A stretch of DNA of 64,000 bases from an uncultured Bradyrhizobium sp. (GCF_936943645.1 NZ_CAKZJO010000041.1:1-64000), one strand, 5' to 3'; positions 35,560-45,075 are shown, counted from the stretch's first letter. Numbers and translations: made by a program. The notes: generated by a model from the sequence alone, not told the origin.

Positions 35560-37512
35560 TCACACCGCCGCAGGCGCCGTCAGGGCGTCATCGACCGGAG
35601 GCGGCTCCCGGTTGGGCGCCTCGCTGGTGTCGGCCATCTTGGCCAGTTTCTCGCGCGCCTCCTCGGCCTCGCGCTGCCTGTTCCACATGCTGGCATAGAG
35701 ACCGCCATGTGCGAGGAGTTTGGCGTGGGTCCCCCGCTCGGCGATCCGGCCCTGGTCCAGCACGATGATCTCGTCGGCCCCGACGATGGTCGACAGCCGG
35801 TGCGCGATCACCAGCGAGGTGCGGTTCTTGGCGACGCGATCGAGCGCGCCCTGGATCTCGTGCTCGGTATGGGTGTCGAGCGCCGAGGTCGCCTCGTCCA
35901 GCACCAGAATCGGCGGCGCCTTCAGCACGGTGCGCGCGATCGCGACGCGCTGCTTCTCGCCGCCCGACAATTTCAGCCCGCGCTCGCCGACCTGGGTCTC
36001 GTAGCCCTTCGGCGCCATACGGATGAAATGGTCGATCTGCGCGAGGCTCGCCGCCTCCTCGACTTCGGCATCGCTGGCGTCCCAACGGCCGTAACGGATG
36101 TTGTAGCGGATGGTGTCGTTGAACAGCACCGTGTCCTGCGGGACCATGCCGATGGACGCGCGCAGCGAATCCTGCGTCACCGCACGGATGTCCTGGCCGT
36201 CGATCAGGATCTTGCCGCCGGAGACGTCATAGAGACGGAACAGAAGGCGCGAGATGGTCGACTTGCCTGCGCCCGACGGGCCGACGATGGCGACCGTCTT
36301 GCCGGCCGGCACTTCGAAGCTGATGCCCTTGAGGATCGGGCGCGTCGGCTCATAGGCAAAGCGCACGTCCTCGAAACGCACCGTGCCGGCGGAGACGGCC
36401 AGCGGCTTGGCATCGGGCATGTCCTTGATCTCGGCCTCGCGGCCCAGCACGTTGAACATCTTCTCGATGTCGATGATCGCCTGCTTGATCTCGCGATAGA
36501 CCATGCCCATGAAGTTCAAGGGCTGGTAGAGCTGGATCATCATGGCGTTGACCAGCACGAAATCACCGACCGTGTTGGTGCCGTTGCGCACGCCGATCGC
36601 GCACATCAGCATGGTCGCGGTCAGGCCCAGCGTGAAGATCACGGCCTGGCCGGTGTTGAGCACGGCGAGCGAGGTGTAGGCCTGGATGCTCGACTCCTCG
36701 TAGCGTGCCACCGAGCGGTCGTAGCGCTGCGCCTCGCGCGCCTCGGCGCTGAAATACTTCACGGTCTCGTAGTTGAGCAGCGAGTCGATCGCCTTGGTGT
36801 TCGCCTCGGTGTCGGAATCGTTCATCCTGCGGCGGATGCCGATCCGCCACTCGGTCGCGACGTAGGTGTAGTACATATAGACCGTGACCGTGATCAGGGT
36901 CGCGACCACGTAGCGCCAGTCGAACTGCCAGAGCAGCACGGCCATCAGCAGCGAGACCTCGACGATGGTCGGGATCAGCTGCAGGATCACCATGCGTACG
37001 ATGACCTCGATGCCCTCGCGGCCACGCTCGAGCACGCGCGTCAGGCCGCCGGTCTTGCGCTCGAGATGAAAACGCAGCGAGAGCTCGTGCATGTGGATGA
37101 AGGTGATGGTGGCAAGCTTGCGCACGGCATGCATGGCGACGCGTGCGAAGATACCGTCGCGCCATTGCGTCAGCACCGCCATCAGGATGCGCATCACGCC
37201 GTAGCTCGCGGTCAGCAACAGCGGCGAGGCGATCACCCAGAGATGCCAATTGTCGGCCTGCACCGGCGCCGTGTTGGCGCCGGTCAGCGCGTCCGTCGCC
37301 CATTTGAAGCTGAACGGCACCGTCAGCGTGATCAGCTTGGCGGCGAGCAGCAGCACCATGGACCAGACCACCCGCATCTTCAGGTCGAAGCGGTCGCCCG
37401 GCCAGATATAGGGCCATAGATGCGCCAGCGTGCCCATCAACGTGGCCCGCTCGAGCGGCCCGCCTGAGGGATCAGGCACGTCGGGAACGTGGGACGAATG
37501 AGGTGGGCTCAT
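35560..37512 (-). CDS. atm1: Atm1-type ABC exporter (glutathione/heavy-metal or Fe-S related)
   Basis: The protein has 650 residues from the ATG at 37512. It is a half-transporter: six membrane helices (about 45-330) followed by an ATPase domain with Walker A GPSGAGKST near residue 415, signature LSGGEKQRVAIAR near residue 518 and Walker B ILVLDEATSALD. The loop NYETVKYFSAEAREAQRYD is the marker of the ABCB7/Atm1/HMT1 group, which exports glutathione conjugates and polysulfides and supports metal tolerance and iron-sulfur homeostasis, as shown for the Novosphingobium protein. A Pro-rich C-terminal tail is extra. Confidence 0.93.
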   Translation of the reverse strand: MSPPHSSHVPDVPDPSGGPLERATLMGTLAHLWPYIWPGDRFDLKMRVVWSMVLLLAAKLITLTVPFSFKWATDALTGANTAPVQADNWHLWVIASPLLLTASYGVMRILMAVLTQWRDGIFARVAMHAVRKLATITFIHMHELSLRFHLERKTGGLTRVLERGREGIEVIVRMVILQLIPTIVEVSLLMAVLLWQFDWRYVVATLITVTVYMYYTYVATEWRIGIRRRMNDSDTEANTKAIDSLLNYETVKYFSAEAREAQRYDRSVARYEESSIQAYTSLAVLNTGQAVIFTLGLTATMLMCAIGVRNGTNTVGDFVLVNAMMIQLYQPLNFMGMVYREIKQAIIDIEKMFNVLGREAEIKDMPDAKPLAVSAGTVRFEDVRFAYEPTRPILKGISFEVPAGKTVAIVGPSGAGKSTISRLLFRLYDVSGGKILIDGQDIRAVTQDSLRASIGMVPQDTVLFNDTIRYNIRYGRWDASDAEVEEAASLAQIDHFIRMAPKGYETQVGERGLKLSGGEKQRVAIARTVLKAPPILVLDEATSALDTHTEHEIQGALDRVAKNRTSLVIAHRLSTIVGADEIIVLDQGRIAERGTHAKLLAHGGLYASMWNRQREAEEAREKLAKMADTSEAPNREPPPVDDALTAPAAV

Positions 37513-37704
37513 CAATAAACCTGGAAGGCCCGCCGGGCGCGGGCGCGCTGCGATGACTGCTTTCGCCCGTCCATATAGAAGCTTCCGGAAGCGAGCGCAC
37601 CCCGCCAGATGGCGAATCTTCGATTGTTTGCCGCCATTTACCGGTAGATTTCCGGGAGCATCGAATCACCGATTGGGCTTGACGCCTCTTCGCTGCAATG
37701 CATC

Positions 37705-38319
37705 ATGGCACCAATGAGCACAATCAAAACCGTCTGCGTCTATTGCGGCTCCGGCCCCGGAACCAACCCCAACTTCATCGAAGCGGCGAAGGCGCTTGGC
37801 AAATCGCTGGCGGACAACAAGATCCGCCTCGTCTATGGCGGCGGCTCGCTCGGCTTGATGGGGGCGGTCGCAACCTCGGTGCTTGATCACGGCGGCACCG
37901 TCACCGGCATCATCCCTGACTTCCTCCGCATGCGCGAGAACGCGCTCACGCGCGTGCAGGAGATGGTCGTCACGCCCGACATGCACGAGCGCAAGCGGCT
38001 GATGTTCGAGCGCTCCGACGCGTTCGTCGCCCTGCCCGGCGGGCTCGGCACGCTCGAGGAACTGGTCGAGCAACTGACCTGGCAGCAACTCGGCCGTCAC
38101 GCCAAGCCGGTGCTGCTGGCCAACATCGACAATTTCTGGGAGCCGCTGTTCTCTCTGGTGTCCCACATGCGCCAGACCCAGTTCATCCGCGCCGGCCTCT
38201 CCGTCGATATCCTGAAGGCTGACAAGGTCGAGGAGATCGTCCCGCGGCTGCGCGCCGCGGCTGCGCAGATTCCCGACAGCCAGCGCGATCTTGCGCCGGA
38301 AGTGGCGCGCAAGCTTTAG
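37705..38319 (+). CDS. LOG-family protein (cytokinin riboside 5'-monophosphate phosphoribohydrolase)
   Basis: A 204-residue protein (201 if the ATG at 37714 is used). Rossmann-like fold with the two LOG signatures: VYGGGSLGLMGAVA near residue 50 and PGGLGTLEE near residue 108, with the catalytic Arg-Glu pair in this region (ERSDAFVALPGG). Members release adenine-type bases from nucleoside monophosphates, including active cytokinins; bacteria on plants may use this for hormone synthesis, though a nucleotide-salvage role is equally plausible. It is a single gene. Confidence 0.92.
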   Translation: MAPMSTIKTVCVYCGSGPGTNPNFIEAAKALGKSLADNKIRLVYGGGSLGLMGAVATSVLDHGGTVTGIIPDFLRMRENALTRVQEMVVTPDMHERKRLMFERSDAFVALPGGLGTLEELVEQLTWQQLGRHAKPVLLANIDNFWEPLFSLVSHMRQTQFIRAGLSVDILKADKVEEIVPRLRAAAAQIPDSQRDLAPEVARKL

Positions 38320-38420
38320 AGGATTGCGCCCTATCGATCCGGATCGGGCTGAACGATGTCCGCGACGCGGCTCGCGCCGACGTCGCGGTCCATCACGCGC
38401 GAGGTCCGGGCTTCGGCTCG

Positions 38421-39038
38421 TCAGGCCGCCTTGGCGGCAATACCGGCCTTCGCCTGCTCGACCTGCCGGGCAAGGTCGACAGGATCGCCCGTCGTGGCTT
38501 CGACGCCGATCTGCTGAATCTCGCCGACGCCCAGGAAGCCCAGCACGAACTTCAGATAGTTGAAGCAAAAGTCTGCCCCGCCCAGCGGTCCGCCCGCGAG
38601 ATAGCCGCCGGCGCCGTAAGCGCTGGCCACGGTGGCGCGCCGCGCCGTCAGCAGTCCCTTGAAGCTGGTGCCGTCATAGGAGAACGTCTGGTTGATGCGG
38701 ACGACCTGGTCGATCCAGGCCTTGAGGGCGGCCGGAATGGTGAAATTGTACATTGGCGCGGTGATGAGGATTTCGTCGGCCGATTTGAGCTCGGCGATCA
38801 GCCTGTCCGACAGCGCAGTCGCCGCGCGCAGCTCGGTCGTCATATCATGGTCGGCGGTGTAGAAGCCCGCGATCGTCGCCTGCGTGATCTGCGCGACCGG
38901 ATCCGTGGCGAGATCGCGCCGCGTCACCACGAACTCCCGTCCGCGTGCGCGCCATGCCGCCTCGAACCCGTCGCCAAGATCGCGGGAGACGGAGCCCTGA
39001 AGACGGGCGCTGGAATCGATACGAAGCAGAACGGGCAT
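38421..39038 (-). CDS. azoR: FMN-dependent NADH-azoreductase
   Basis: The protein has 205 residues from the ATG at 39038 (GGAGAG upstream). Flavodoxin-like fold: phosphate-binding loop DSSARLQGSVSR near residue 9 and the flavin-contact MYNFTIPAALKAWIDQV near residue 98, typical of AzoR/AcpD. It reduces quinones and azo compounds with NADH and may protect against electrophiles. It is divergent from a LysR regulator, a common pairing, and the operator candidate sits between them. Confidence 0.92.
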   Translation of the reverse strand: MPVLLRIDSSARLQGSVSRDLGDGFEAAWRARGREFVVTRRDLATDPVAQITQATIAGFYTADHDMTTELRAATALSDRLIAELKSADEILITAPMYNFTIPAALKAWIDQVVRINQTFSYDGTSFKGLLTARRATVASAYGAGGYLAGGPLGGADFCFNYLKFVLGFLGVGEIQQIGVEATTGDPVDLARQVEQAKAGIAAKAA

Positions 39039-39119
39039 TGGGCTCTCCGGGATGTCGAAATGATGCCCGGACGCTATCCGCCGCGGCGCGCGGCAAAAAC
39101 GGCTGGCGCTGCACCACAC

Positions 39120-39138
39120 TCGTGCTTATTTTGCACGA
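39120..39138. promoter_or_regulatory. LysR-type operator candidate between azoR and lysR
   Basis: The inverted repeat TCGTGC-N7-GCACGA ends directly before the ATG of the LysR gene. It fits the palindromic T-N11-A style of LysR boxes and could let the regulator repress itself while controlling azoR. Confidence 0.55.
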
Positions 39139-40056
39139 ATGGATATCGATTCAATTCGATTGGTGATCGAGGTCGCGCGCCAGGCTAGCTTTGCCGGGGC
39201 GGCCCGGCAACGCGACGTCGACCCTTCGTCGGTCTCGCGGATGATCGCCCAGGTCGAGGAAGAGCTCGGGTTTCGCATCTTCCAGCGCACCACGCGCAGC
39301 ATGTCGCTGACCGAGGCTGGCGAACGCTATTTGCGCAGGGCTGAACTCGTTCTGCAGGAGCTCGATGCCGCCGCCGAGGAGGCGACCGCCCTGAGCACGA
39401 TTCCCCGCGGACGCTTGCGCGCGACGGCCTCGGTCGCCTTCGGCAATCGCTGCCTGGTGCCGCTGCTGCCGGAATTCAGGACGGAGTTTCCCCAGCTCCA
39501 GCTCGAGCTCATCCTGACGGACAGCAATCTCGATCTGGTCAGCGAAGGTATCGACCTCGCGATCCGGCTCGGCCCCGGATTCAGCGGCGACCTCGTCGGC
39601 GCCAAGTTGTTCGATACGCGTTACCGGGTCTGCGCCAGCCCGGCCTGGCTGCGCGGGAGAGCCCGGCCGAAACGGCCCGTCGATCTCTCGGCGACGCCCT
39701 GCCTTCTCTTCACTTTCCCCGACTTCCGGTCCCGCTGGCTGTTCCGCGACCGGCGCGGCGACATCACCGAGGTCGCCGTCCATGGCGACCTCCTGCTCTC
39801 GAATGCACTCGGCTTGCGCGATTGCGCACGCGCAGGCCTCGGTCCGGCGCTCCTGCCGGACTGGCTGATCAACGACGATCTCGCCGACAAACGGCTGGTC
39901 GATCTGTTTCCCGACTGGCAGGTGACAGCGACGACGTTCGATACCGCAGCCTACGTGCTCTACCCGAACCGGGCGTTCCTGCCTGTCAAGGTCCGGCGGA
40001 CGATCGACTTCCTGCGCCGGCATCTGGCCAGGCAGGCGAAGCGCCCGCGGCGGTGA
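39139..40056 (+). CDS. LysR-family transcriptional regulator
   Basis: A 305-residue protein. Residues 1-60 form the winged helix-turn-helix (IEVARQASFAGAARQRDVDPSSVSRMIAQVE), with the family-typical RTTRSMSLTEAG at the wing; residues 90-300 form the effector-binding domain. The start codon follows the operator palindrome with no room for a ribosome site, so translation may be leaderless. Divergence from azoR suggests control of that gene by quinone or aromatic inducers. Confidence 0.92.
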   Translation: MDIDSIRLVIEVARQASFAGAARQRDVDPSSVSRMIAQVEEELGFRIFQRTTRSMSLTEAGERYLRRAELVLQELDAAAEEATALSTIPRGRLRATASVAFGNRCLVPLLPEFRTEFPQLQLELILTDSNLDLVSEGIDLAIRLGPGFSGDLVGAKLFDTRYRVCASPAWLRGRARPKRPVDLSATPCLLFTFPDFRSRWLFRDRRGDITEVAVHGDLLLSNALGLRDCARAGLGPALLPDWLINDDLADKRLVDLFPDWQVTATTFDTAAYVLYPNRAFLPVKVRRTIDFLRRHLARQAKRPRR

Positions 40057-40062
40057 AGTCCG

Positions 40063-40440
40063 CTAAGCGCTGGGAAACGTCACCGCCTCGATGCGGTTGC
40101 CGTCGGGATCGGTCACGAAAGCCGCATAGTAGCGCACGCGGTCATGCGGCCGGATGCCGGGCGCGCCGTCGGAGGCGCCGCCCGTCGCGAGAGCCGCGGC
40201 ATGAAATGCATCGACCTCGCCCGTCGTCTTCGCCCGCAGGCAGATGTGCACGCCGCTCTCCGGGGCTACACGCGGCATGCTCTCGCGCAGATTGATCCAG
40301 AACTCGGGATAGGCCTTGCCGAAGCCCACCGTCCGTGGCCGCGTCACGAGGCGCGTGAGGCCGAGCGCTGCAAGCGTGGCCTCGTAGAATTTCGCGGAGC
40401 GATCGAGATCGCTGACGCCGACGGAGATGTGATCGATCAT
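40063..40440 (-). CDS. VOC-family (glyoxalase/dioxygenase-fold) protein
   Basis: A 125-residue single-module protein. It begins MIDHISVGVSDLDRSAKFYE, with the first metal-site His at position 4, and ends DPDGNRIEAVTF with a Glu at the other metal position. The central GVHICLRAKTTGEV holds a second His. Stand-alone proteins of this size include glyoxalase I-like enzymes and resistance proteins; no substrate can be named. It is convergent with the LysR gene. Confidence 0.88.
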   Translation of the reverse strand: MIDHISVGVSDLDRSAKFYEATLAALGLTRLVTRPRTVGFGKAYPEFWINLRESMPRVAPESGVHICLRAKTTGEVDAFHAAALATGGASDGAPGIRPHDRVRYYAAFVTDPDGNRIEAVTFPSA

Positions 40441-40458
40441 GCCCTTGCCCTCTCCTCC

Positions 40459-40543
40459 TCGTCATTTCGAGCGCAGCGAAGCAATCCAGAAATGCATCCG
40501 CGGAGACAGTCTGGATTGCTTCGCTGCGCTCGCAATGACGGTG
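40459..40543. repeat. Intergenic palindromic repeat, family B copy 2
   Basis: The arms TCGTCATTTCGAGCGCAGCG...GCAATCCAGA and TCTGGATTGC...GCGCTCGCAATGACGG pair over about 85 bases. It matches the copy at 22861 in the GCAATCCAG and GCAATGACGG segments. Confidence 0.75.
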
Positions 40544-40572
40544 TTTGTGGCACCGCCGTCGCCCAAATCCTC

Positions 40573-42180
40573 CTACGCCGGCGCGCCCGACTTCACGAGC
40601 TTGTAGATTACCGAATCCATCAGTGCCTGGAACGAGGCGTCGATGATGTTCGGGGACACGCCGACCGTGGTCCAGCTGTCGCCGTTCTCGTCCTCGCTCT
40701 CGATCAGCACGCGCGTGACCGCGCCGGTGCCGCCGTTGAGGATACGCACCCGGTAGTCGATCAGCTTCAAGCCCTCGATGTATTTCTGGTATTTGCCGAG
40801 GTCCTTGCGCATGGCGACGTCGAGTGCGTTGACGGGGCCGTTGCCCTCGGCGGCCGAAATCAAATGCTCGCCGGCGACGTCGACCTTCACCACCGCGAGC
40901 GCCACGGTGACGCGCTCGCCGAGCGCATTGTAGCGCTGCTCGACATTGACATCGAACTGCTCGACCTCGAAATAATGCGGCACCTTGCCGAGCGTGCGGC
41001 GCGCCAGCAGCTCGAACGAGGCGTTGGCGGACTCATAGGCGTAGCCGGCCGCCTCGCGCTCCTTCAGCTCCTCGACGAGACGCGTCAGCTTCGGGTCGCT
41101 CTTCTCGTAAGGGATGCCGGCACGATCGAGCTCGGCGATGACGTTGGAGCGGCCGGCCTGGTCGGAGACCAGCACCTTGCGGTGATTGCCGACCAGATCC
41201 GGCAGCACGTGCTCGTAGGTCTGCGGGTCCTTCAACACTGCGGACGCATGAATGCCGGTCTTGGTGACGAAGGCGCTCTCGCCGACATAGGCCGCATGCC
41301 GGTTCGGCGCGCGATTGAGCATGTCGTCGAGCGTGCGCGAAACTTTGACCAGCGTTGCCAGCTTTTCCGGCGTGACGCCGATCTCGAAAGCGTCGGCAAA
41401 GCCCTTCTTCAGTTTCAGCGTCGGGATCAGCGAGCACAGATTGGCATTGCCGCAGCGCTCGCCAAGGCCGTTCAGCGTGCCCTGGATCTGCCGCGCGCCC
41501 GCGCGCACCGCGGCGAGTGAATTGGCCACCGCCTGCTCGGTGTCGTTATGGGCGTGGATGCCGATATGATCGCCGGGGATGTGCTTCGTCACCTCGGTGA
41601 CGATGGCCTCGACCTCATCAGGCATGGTGCCGCCATTGGTGTCGCAGAGCACCACCCACCGCGCACCGGCCTCGTAAGCAGCCTTGGCGCAGGCAAGCGC
41701 GAAGCTGGCATCCTCCTTGTAGCCGTCGAAGAAATGCTCGCAGTCGAGCATGACCTCGCGGCCGGCAGCCTTCGCGGCCGCGACGCTGTCGCGGATCGAG
41801 GCGAGGTTCTCCTCCTTGGTGGTCTCCAGCGCGACGCGCACCTGATAGGCCGAGGACTTCGCCACGAAGCAGATCGCATCCGCCTTCGCTTCCAAAAGCC
41901 CGGCCACGCCGGGATCGTTCGAGACCGAGCGCCCGGCCCGGCGTGTCATGCCGAAGGCCGTGAAGCGCGCGTGCTTGAATGTCGGCTTGGTGCCGAAGAA
42001 TTCGGTGTCGGCCGGATTGGCGCCGGGATAGCCGCCCTCGACGTAGTCGATGCCGAGATCGTCGAGCATCGCGGCGATGACCTGCTTGTCGGCAAGCGTG
42101 AAATCGACGCCGTTGGTCTGCGCGCCGTCGCGCAGCGTGGTGTCGAACAGATAAAGGCGCTCTTTCTTGACCGAATTCAT
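40573..42180 (-). CDS. cimA: Citramalate synthase CimA
   Basis: A 535-residue enzyme of the isopropylmalate synthase family. N-terminal TIM barrel with LFDTTLRDGAQTNG near residue 11 (Arg-Asp of the catalytic site), the metal ligands in GIHAHNDTEQAV near residue 208, then a linker and a C-terminal LeuA-type allosteric dimer domain (about 390-525). It joins acetyl-CoA and pyruvate to (R)-citramalate, the threonine-independent route to isoleucine. QTNGVDF and the length distinguish it from LeuA. It may be part of the leftward run starting at cysS. Confidence 0.93.
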   Translation of the reverse strand: MNSVKKERLYLFDTTLRDGAQTNGVDFTLADKQVIAAMLDDLGIDYVEGGYPGANPADTEFFGTKPTFKHARFTAFGMTRRAGRSVSNDPGVAGLLEAKADAICFVAKSSAYQVRVALETTKEENLASIRDSVAAAKAAGREVMLDCEHFFDGYKEDASFALACAKAAYEAGARWVVLCDTNGGTMPDEVEAIVTEVTKHIPGDHIGIHAHNDTEQAVANSLAAVRAGARQIQGTLNGLGERCGNANLCSLIPTLKLKKGFADAFEIGVTPEKLATLVKVSRTLDDMLNRAPNRHAAYVGESAFVTKTGIHASAVLKDPQTYEHVLPDLVGNHRKVLVSDQAGRSNVIAELDRAGIPYEKSDPKLTRLVEELKEREAAGYAYESANASFELLARRTLGKVPHYFEVEQFDVNVEQRYNALGERVTVALAVVKVDVAGEHLISAAEGNGPVNALDVAMRKDLGKYQKYIEGLKLIDYRVRILNGGTGAVTRVLIESEDENGDSWTTVGVSPNIIDASFQALMDSVIYKLVKSGAPA

Positions 42181-42196
42181 CGCGAGCGTCCGTTCT

Positions 42197-42330
42197 TGTT
42201 ACCTCCCCCCTTGTGGGGGAGGTCGATGATGCGCAGCATCGTCGGGAGGGGGGTGCCACACGGGTGGTCCGAGTGCGGGGCTACCCCCCTCCCCAACCCT
42301 CCCCCACAAGGGGCGAGGGAGCGGAGAGAG
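42197..42330. repeat. Intergenic C-rich palindromic repeat, family A
   Basis: CTCCCCCCTTGTGGGGGAGG at the left and CCCTCCCCCACAAGGGGCGAGGG at the right form inverted arms around a loop containing GTCGATGATGCGCAGCATCG. It fills the gap between cimA and the acetyltransferase gene. Confidence 0.7.
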
Positions 42331-42358
42331 GATCGCGTGCGGCCAAGGCGCTCCTTGC

Positions 42359-42850
42359 TCATTGCCCCGCTCCGAGCGTCTTCTTCATGGTGGTGTTGGC
42401 GAGCCACTCGTCGTTGATGGTGACGCTGTTGCGTTGCTGGGCGGTGTAGCCGCGCTTGGTGAAAAAGCCCTGCGCGGTGTCGCTGGCATCGACCGAGAGG
42501 CTGGACGCGCCGCGGCCGCCGGCAAGCTTCTCCAGCGCGTCGACCAGCATGGTGGCGATGCCCTGCCCGCTCACGGCCGGATGGACATAGAGCATGCGGA
42601 TGTGATCGGTGCCGCGCAACGAGGCGAAGCCGACGGGCGAGCCTTCGATCGTCGCGATCAGCGTCAGGTCGGAGGCGAGCCGCTTGCCGAACTCCTCGTC
42701 CTCGGCCGCCTCCATCCAGGCCTGCTGTTGCGCCTCGCTGTAATCGTCACCGGTCAGCTCCTCGATGCTGGCCGTGAAGATCGCGGCGAGCACCGGCACG
42801 TCATCGGGCAGGAACGGCCGCAGGCCGGCCTTTGGCAAAGTCTGTCCCAT
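42359..42850 (-). CDS. GNAT-family N-acetyltransferase
   Basis: The protein has 163 residues from the ATG at 42850; the longer frame upstream runs into cysS antisense-like sequence and lacks protein character. GNAT core: LRPFLPDDVPVLAAIF at the N-terminus, motif A VHPAVSGQGIATMLVDALE near residue 98 with the Q/R-x-x-G-x-A acetyl-CoA loop, and motif B FFTKRGYTAQQ. Substrate unknown. It starts 5 bases after the stop of a 37-residue membrane microprotein and is probably in one operon with cysS. Confidence 0.88.
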   Translation of the reverse strand: MGQTLPKAGLRPFLPDDVPVLAAIFTASIEELTGDDYSEAQQQAWMEAAEDEEFGKRLASDLTLIATIEGSPVGFASLRGTDHIRMLYVHPAVSGQGIATMLVDALEKLAGGRGASSLSVDASDTAQGFFTKRGYTAQQRNSVTINDEWLANTTMKKTLGAGQ

Positions 42851-42855
42851 CGTCT

Positions 42856-42969
42856 TCACCACATCCCGTAGAGTTTCAGCACGATCGCCACGGCGGCTCC
42901 AAGCAGCAGGACCTTCAGGGCGATGTAATAGAGCCAGTGACGCGGGAAAGGCGTGTCGGGCCGCTTCAT
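42856..42969 (-). CDS. Membrane microprotein, 37 residues, overlapping cysS
   Basis: The ATGA at 42969-42966 overlaps the cysS stop codon. The peptide starts [19 protein letters not shown], then has one hydrophobic helix ([16 protein letters not shown]) and ends MW. The stop lies 5 bases before the acetyltransferase ATG, so the three genes form a tightly packed unit. The positively charged N-terminus and single helix fit a small inner-membrane protein. I know no family for it. Confidence 0.65.
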   Translation of the reverse strand: MKRPDTPFPRHWLYYIALKVLLLGAAVAIVLKLYGMW

Positions 42970-44348
42970 CGCGCAATCTCCCACGTCGTTCCGTCCTTGG
43001 AATCCTTGATCGCAACGCCCATTGCCGCAAGCAGATCACGGATGCGATCGGACTCCTTGAAGTCCTTGCGGCCACGAGCCGCCGTGCGCTCGGCGATGAG
43101 GCGCTCGACCTCGTTGGCATCGACGCCGCTCGCCTGCTGCTTGCGGCCTTCCCACTGCGCGGCGCTCTCGGACAGGAAGCCCAGCAGCTGCAACGAGCCC
43201 GCCAGCGCACTCACGTCGCCGCCGCGCAGGCCATGCAGCGCCGCGATCGCCAGCGGCGTGTTGAGGTCGTCGAGCAGCGGCTCGACCACGGATGCGGCCG
43301 GCTTACCGGGCTCGGCATCCGCAGCAACGCGATACCAGTCGTCGAGCGTCTTGGCGCTCTCCTCCAGCGACTTCATGGTCCAGTCGATCGGCGAGCGGTA
43401 GTGCGTCTTCAGCATGTTCAGGCGCAGCACCTCGCCCGGCCAATCCCTGAGCAGTTCGTGAATGGTGATGAAGTTGCCGAGGCTCTTCGACATCTTCTCA
43501 CTCTCGACCTGCAGGAAGCCGTTGTGCATCCAGTAGTTCGCCATGCGCTGCTGATGGAAGGCGCAGCAGGTCTGCGCGACTTCGTTCTCGTGATGCGGAA
43601 ACACGAGATCGATGCCGCCACCGTGGATGTCGAAATGCTCGCCGAGATGCTTCCAGGCCATCGCCGAGCACTCGATGTGCCAGCCGGGACGGCCCTCGGC
43701 CTTGATGCCTGATGGCGACGGCCATGACGGCTCGCCGGGCTTCGACGGTTTCCACAGCACGAAATCGGTGTTGCCCTTCTTGTAGGGCGCGACATCGACG
43801 CGCGCGCCGGCCACCATCTCGTCCAGCGAGCGGTTGGACAGCGCGCCATAGCGCGGCAGTCCATCGTTGGCCGCGTTCATCGCCTGCGGCGAGAACAGCA
43901 CGTGATCCTCGGCGACATAGGCAAAGCCGCCCTTGACCAGCCGCTCGATGATCTCGCGCATCTCCGCGATATGCTCGGTCGCGCGTGGTTCGACGCTCGG
44001 CCGCAGGGCGCGGAGCGCATCGACGTCGGCGTGAAACTGCTTGCCGGTCTGCTCGGTGACTTTCCGGATCGCTTCGTTCAGCGGCAGCCCGGGAAAATCG
44101 CGCGCGGCGCGGTCGTTGATCTTGTCGTCGACGTCGGTGATGTTGCGGACATATTTGACGTGCGCCTCGCCATAGAGATGACGCAGCAAGCGAAACAGCA
44201 CGTCGAACACGATCACCGGCCGCGCATTGCCGATATGGGCGAAGTCATAGACGGTCGGTCCGCAGACATACATGCGGACATTGTTCGGATCGAGCGGCAC
44301 AAAGGTGCGCTTTTCCCGGCTCAGCGTATCGTAGAGGCGCAATTCCAT
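42966..44348 (-). CDS. cysS: Cysteinyl-tRNA synthetase
   Basis: A 460-residue class I synthetase. C29 in [10 protein letters not shown] is a zinc ligand, followed by the HIGH-type HIGN at 38-41. Further zinc ligands lie in the GWHIECSAM and HHENE regions near residues 225-255, and KMSKS is in [11 protein letters not shown] near residue 283. It charges tRNA-Cys in the cytosol. The length is usual for the family. Its stop overlaps the start of a microprotein gene. Confidence 0.97.
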   Translation of the reverse strand: MELRLYDTLSREKRTFVPLDPNNVRMYVCGPTVYDFAHIGNARPVIVFDVLFRLLRHLYGEAHVKYVRNITDVDDKINDRAARDFPGLPLNEAIRKVTEQTGKQFHADVDALRALRPSVEPRATEHIAEMREIIERLVKGGFAYVAEDHVLFSPQAMNAANDGLPRYGALSNRSLDEMVAGARVDVAPYKKGNTDFVLWKPSKPGEPSWPSPSGIKAEGRPGWHIECSAMAWKHLGEHFDIHGGGIDLVFPHHENEVAQTCCAFHQQRMANYWMHNGFLQVESEKMSKSLGNFITIHELLRDWPGEVLRLNMLKTHYRSPIDWTMKSLEESAKTLDDWYRVAADAEPGKPAASVVEPLLDDLNTPLAIAALHGLRGGDVSALAGSLQLLGFLSESAAQWEGRKQQASGVDANEVERLIAERTAARGRKDFKESDRIRDLLAAMGVAIKDSKDGTTWEIAR

Positions 44349-44638
44349 GACAAACCCATCCCTTGCGGCCGGGCGTCCGAGGCTCTCAATGTTTGAGAAA
44401 AGACGGCTCCAGCCAGCGAATCGCTAGCTCGTAATCTCGCGGCAAATGGCGCAAATGGCGAGGAGACCGTTCATGCGGAACATATGGGCTATAAGGCGCC
44501 CCTCCGTCAAGGGAGCCGCGAAAACAACGCGTTATGCCCGGTCAAAGCGCGCGGCCGGCCATGCCGGTTCATGATCCCCTAACCATTTGAGCCCATTCTG
44601 GAACCGGCAGTTCCCCTTTTTTGCCCCTGGTGCTTTTC

Positions 44639-44932
44639 ATGCGATTCTTGCCCGCGCTCATTTCCAGCGCCCTCATCCTTGCAGCCTCCAGCGCCTTCGC
44701 CGAGAGCCGCGTCTTCATCATCGCCAATCAGGCGGTCGACCATTGCCTGGCCAAGGGTGACAAATGCGGCGCCTCCGCGGCACGCACCTATTGCCAGTCA
44801 CGCGAATTTGCCCAGGCTTCGGCCTATCGTCGGGTCGATCCCGACGAAATTACCGGCTCCGTCCCCAAATCCGGCACAAATTGCTCCCATGGCCATTGCG
44901 ACGAATATGTCGCAATCACCTGCCAGCGCTGA
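44639..44932 (+). CDS. Small secreted cysteine-containing protein
   Basis: The protein has 97 residues from the ATG at 44639 (an in-frame TTG 18 bases up is less likely). A clear signal peptide covers MRFLPALISSALILAASSAFA, cleaved before ESR. The mature part of about 76 residues has six cysteines (DHCLAKGDKCG, YCQS, NCSHGHCDEYV, TCQR), suggesting three disulfides in the periplasm. Similar short proteins are common in Bradyrhizobium but have no known role. It stands alone. Confidence 0.75.
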   Translation: MRFLPALISSALILAASSAFAESRVFIIANQAVDHCLAKGDKCGASAARTYCQSREFAQASAYRRVDPDEITGSVPKSGTNCSHGHCDEYVAITCQR

Positions 44933-45075
44933 ATTTGCTCGGAGCTGGCGCAGCTTAGGCCGGTCCTTTGGCCCCGGAAACGACGTGACGATGCCGCGGG
45001 AAGCGGCTATTGGAGGGCGCGCTTCGGCCCTGCAAAGTCACGTCGAAAGTCACATGGGGCCGTGACCTCGCTAGA

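Noticed and set aside
44460..44573. A possible short ORF before the small cysteine-containing protein, starting MAQMARRPFMRNIW
   Set aside because: It is basic throughout, has no signal or helix pattern, and no neighbour that supports it.
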